From: a virus
Virus record (IMG/VR): IMGVR_UViG_3300008459_000051
Coordinates: 1-57,875 of that record
Direction: 5' to 3' (one strand)
Length of the DNA: 57,875 bases
Under the pieces are notes generated by a model. That model was not told where the DNA came from. It ran no database searches and saw only the letters and a program-made list of their open reading frames with translations. Shown here one piece after another: positions 57,674 to 57,875 of this stretch; positions within the stretch are counted from its first letter, which is position 1, and every line of letters begins with the position of its first letter. Both the position numbers and the translations under genes were made by a program.

Positions 57674-57875
57674 ATGCGAAAGATGGTTGTTTTGTTTGAT
57701 GGTTCGTTTGAGTCGGTCTTTGAAGACGAAAACAAGGTTATGGCGATCACTGAAAGCGACTATGACGACCTGGTAGACGGCAACATCAAAATTGCGGATT
57801 TGCCGCACGCTCGGACGGTGGGGCTTGCTGAAATGATCGAATGTTGGAACGCCCACAACCCAGACCGCCGCCTAG
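57674..57875 (+). CDS. Early protein, truncated by the window end
   Basis: The ATG gives MRKMVVLFDGSFESVFEDEN, followed by KVMAITESDYDDLVDGNIKI and ADLPHARTVGLAEMIECWNA. The frame is still open at the last base. It would continue directly in the frame that ends at base 137 if the two window ends were joined. The protein is acidic in the middle with an N-terminal strand. No family is recognised. Confidence 0.65.
   Translation, partial: MRKMVVLFDGSFESVFEDENKVMAITESDYDDLVDGNIKIADLPHARTVGLAEMIECWNAHNPDRRL

Overview
This window is a tailed, contractile-tail (myovirus-type) bacteriophage genome or most of one. The evidence is a tail sheath gene, a tail tube gene, a gp25-like/J-like baseplate block, portal, terminase and capsid genes in dense co-directional packing, an Rz-like spanin with an overlapping partner (pointing to a Gram-negative host) and two phage tRNA genes. 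Base composition is GC-rich. ATG, GTG and TTG starts with good Shine-Dalgarno sequences and stop/start overlaps are common. No integrase, repressor or recognisable DNA polymerase is present. No prohead protease was recognised.

Layout. (1) 1-6.4 kb, plus strand: small early genes, then a DNA-transaction island: SNF2-like helicase, beta-class amino-methyltransferase, RuvC-like resolvase, coiled-coil protein, and a C5-cytosine methyltransferase split by a G9 run with another gene nested in its third frame. The block ends with tRNA-Thr(TGT) and a terminator at 6.4 kb that meets the leftward late genes. (2) 56.1-6.4 kb, minus strand: all late genes, transcribed right to left. The order is terminase small and large subunits, portal, HAD hydrolase, HNH endonuclease, a structured repeat-rich spacer, MuF-like protein, four related tiny proteins, decoration-like proteins, scaffold, capsid, a roughly 410-nt structured non-coding spacer, neck/connector proteins, sheath, about 15 kb of fibre and appendage genes, endolysin, tRNA-Ala(TGC), tail tube, G/GT tail chaperones with a -1 frameshift site, tape measure, hub, spike, gp25-like, J-like and further baseplate/fibre genes, small membrane and spanin genes, and a metallophosphoesterase. 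(3) 56.1-57.3 kb: a probable non-coding control/packaging region with AT-rich DNA, long G/C runs, pyrimidine tracts and many CTAG sites. (4) 57.3-57.9 kb: small plus-strand genes, the last open at the window end.

The layout (plus-strand genes at both ends, one late block on the other strand, divergent at 56-57 kb, convergent at 6.4 kb) would suit a circularly permuted genome opened inside the early region. An open frame continues across the joined ends, but this is inference.

Most striking observations: the structured RNA-like spacer downstream of the capsid gene (including an H-type pseudoknot), a second spacer with tandem hairpin repeats, the three-frame use of the methyltransferase locus, and four consecutive small proteins sharing a C-terminal PF-x-x-K type tail. 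All family assignments come from reading motifs and remembered family features; no database search was run.
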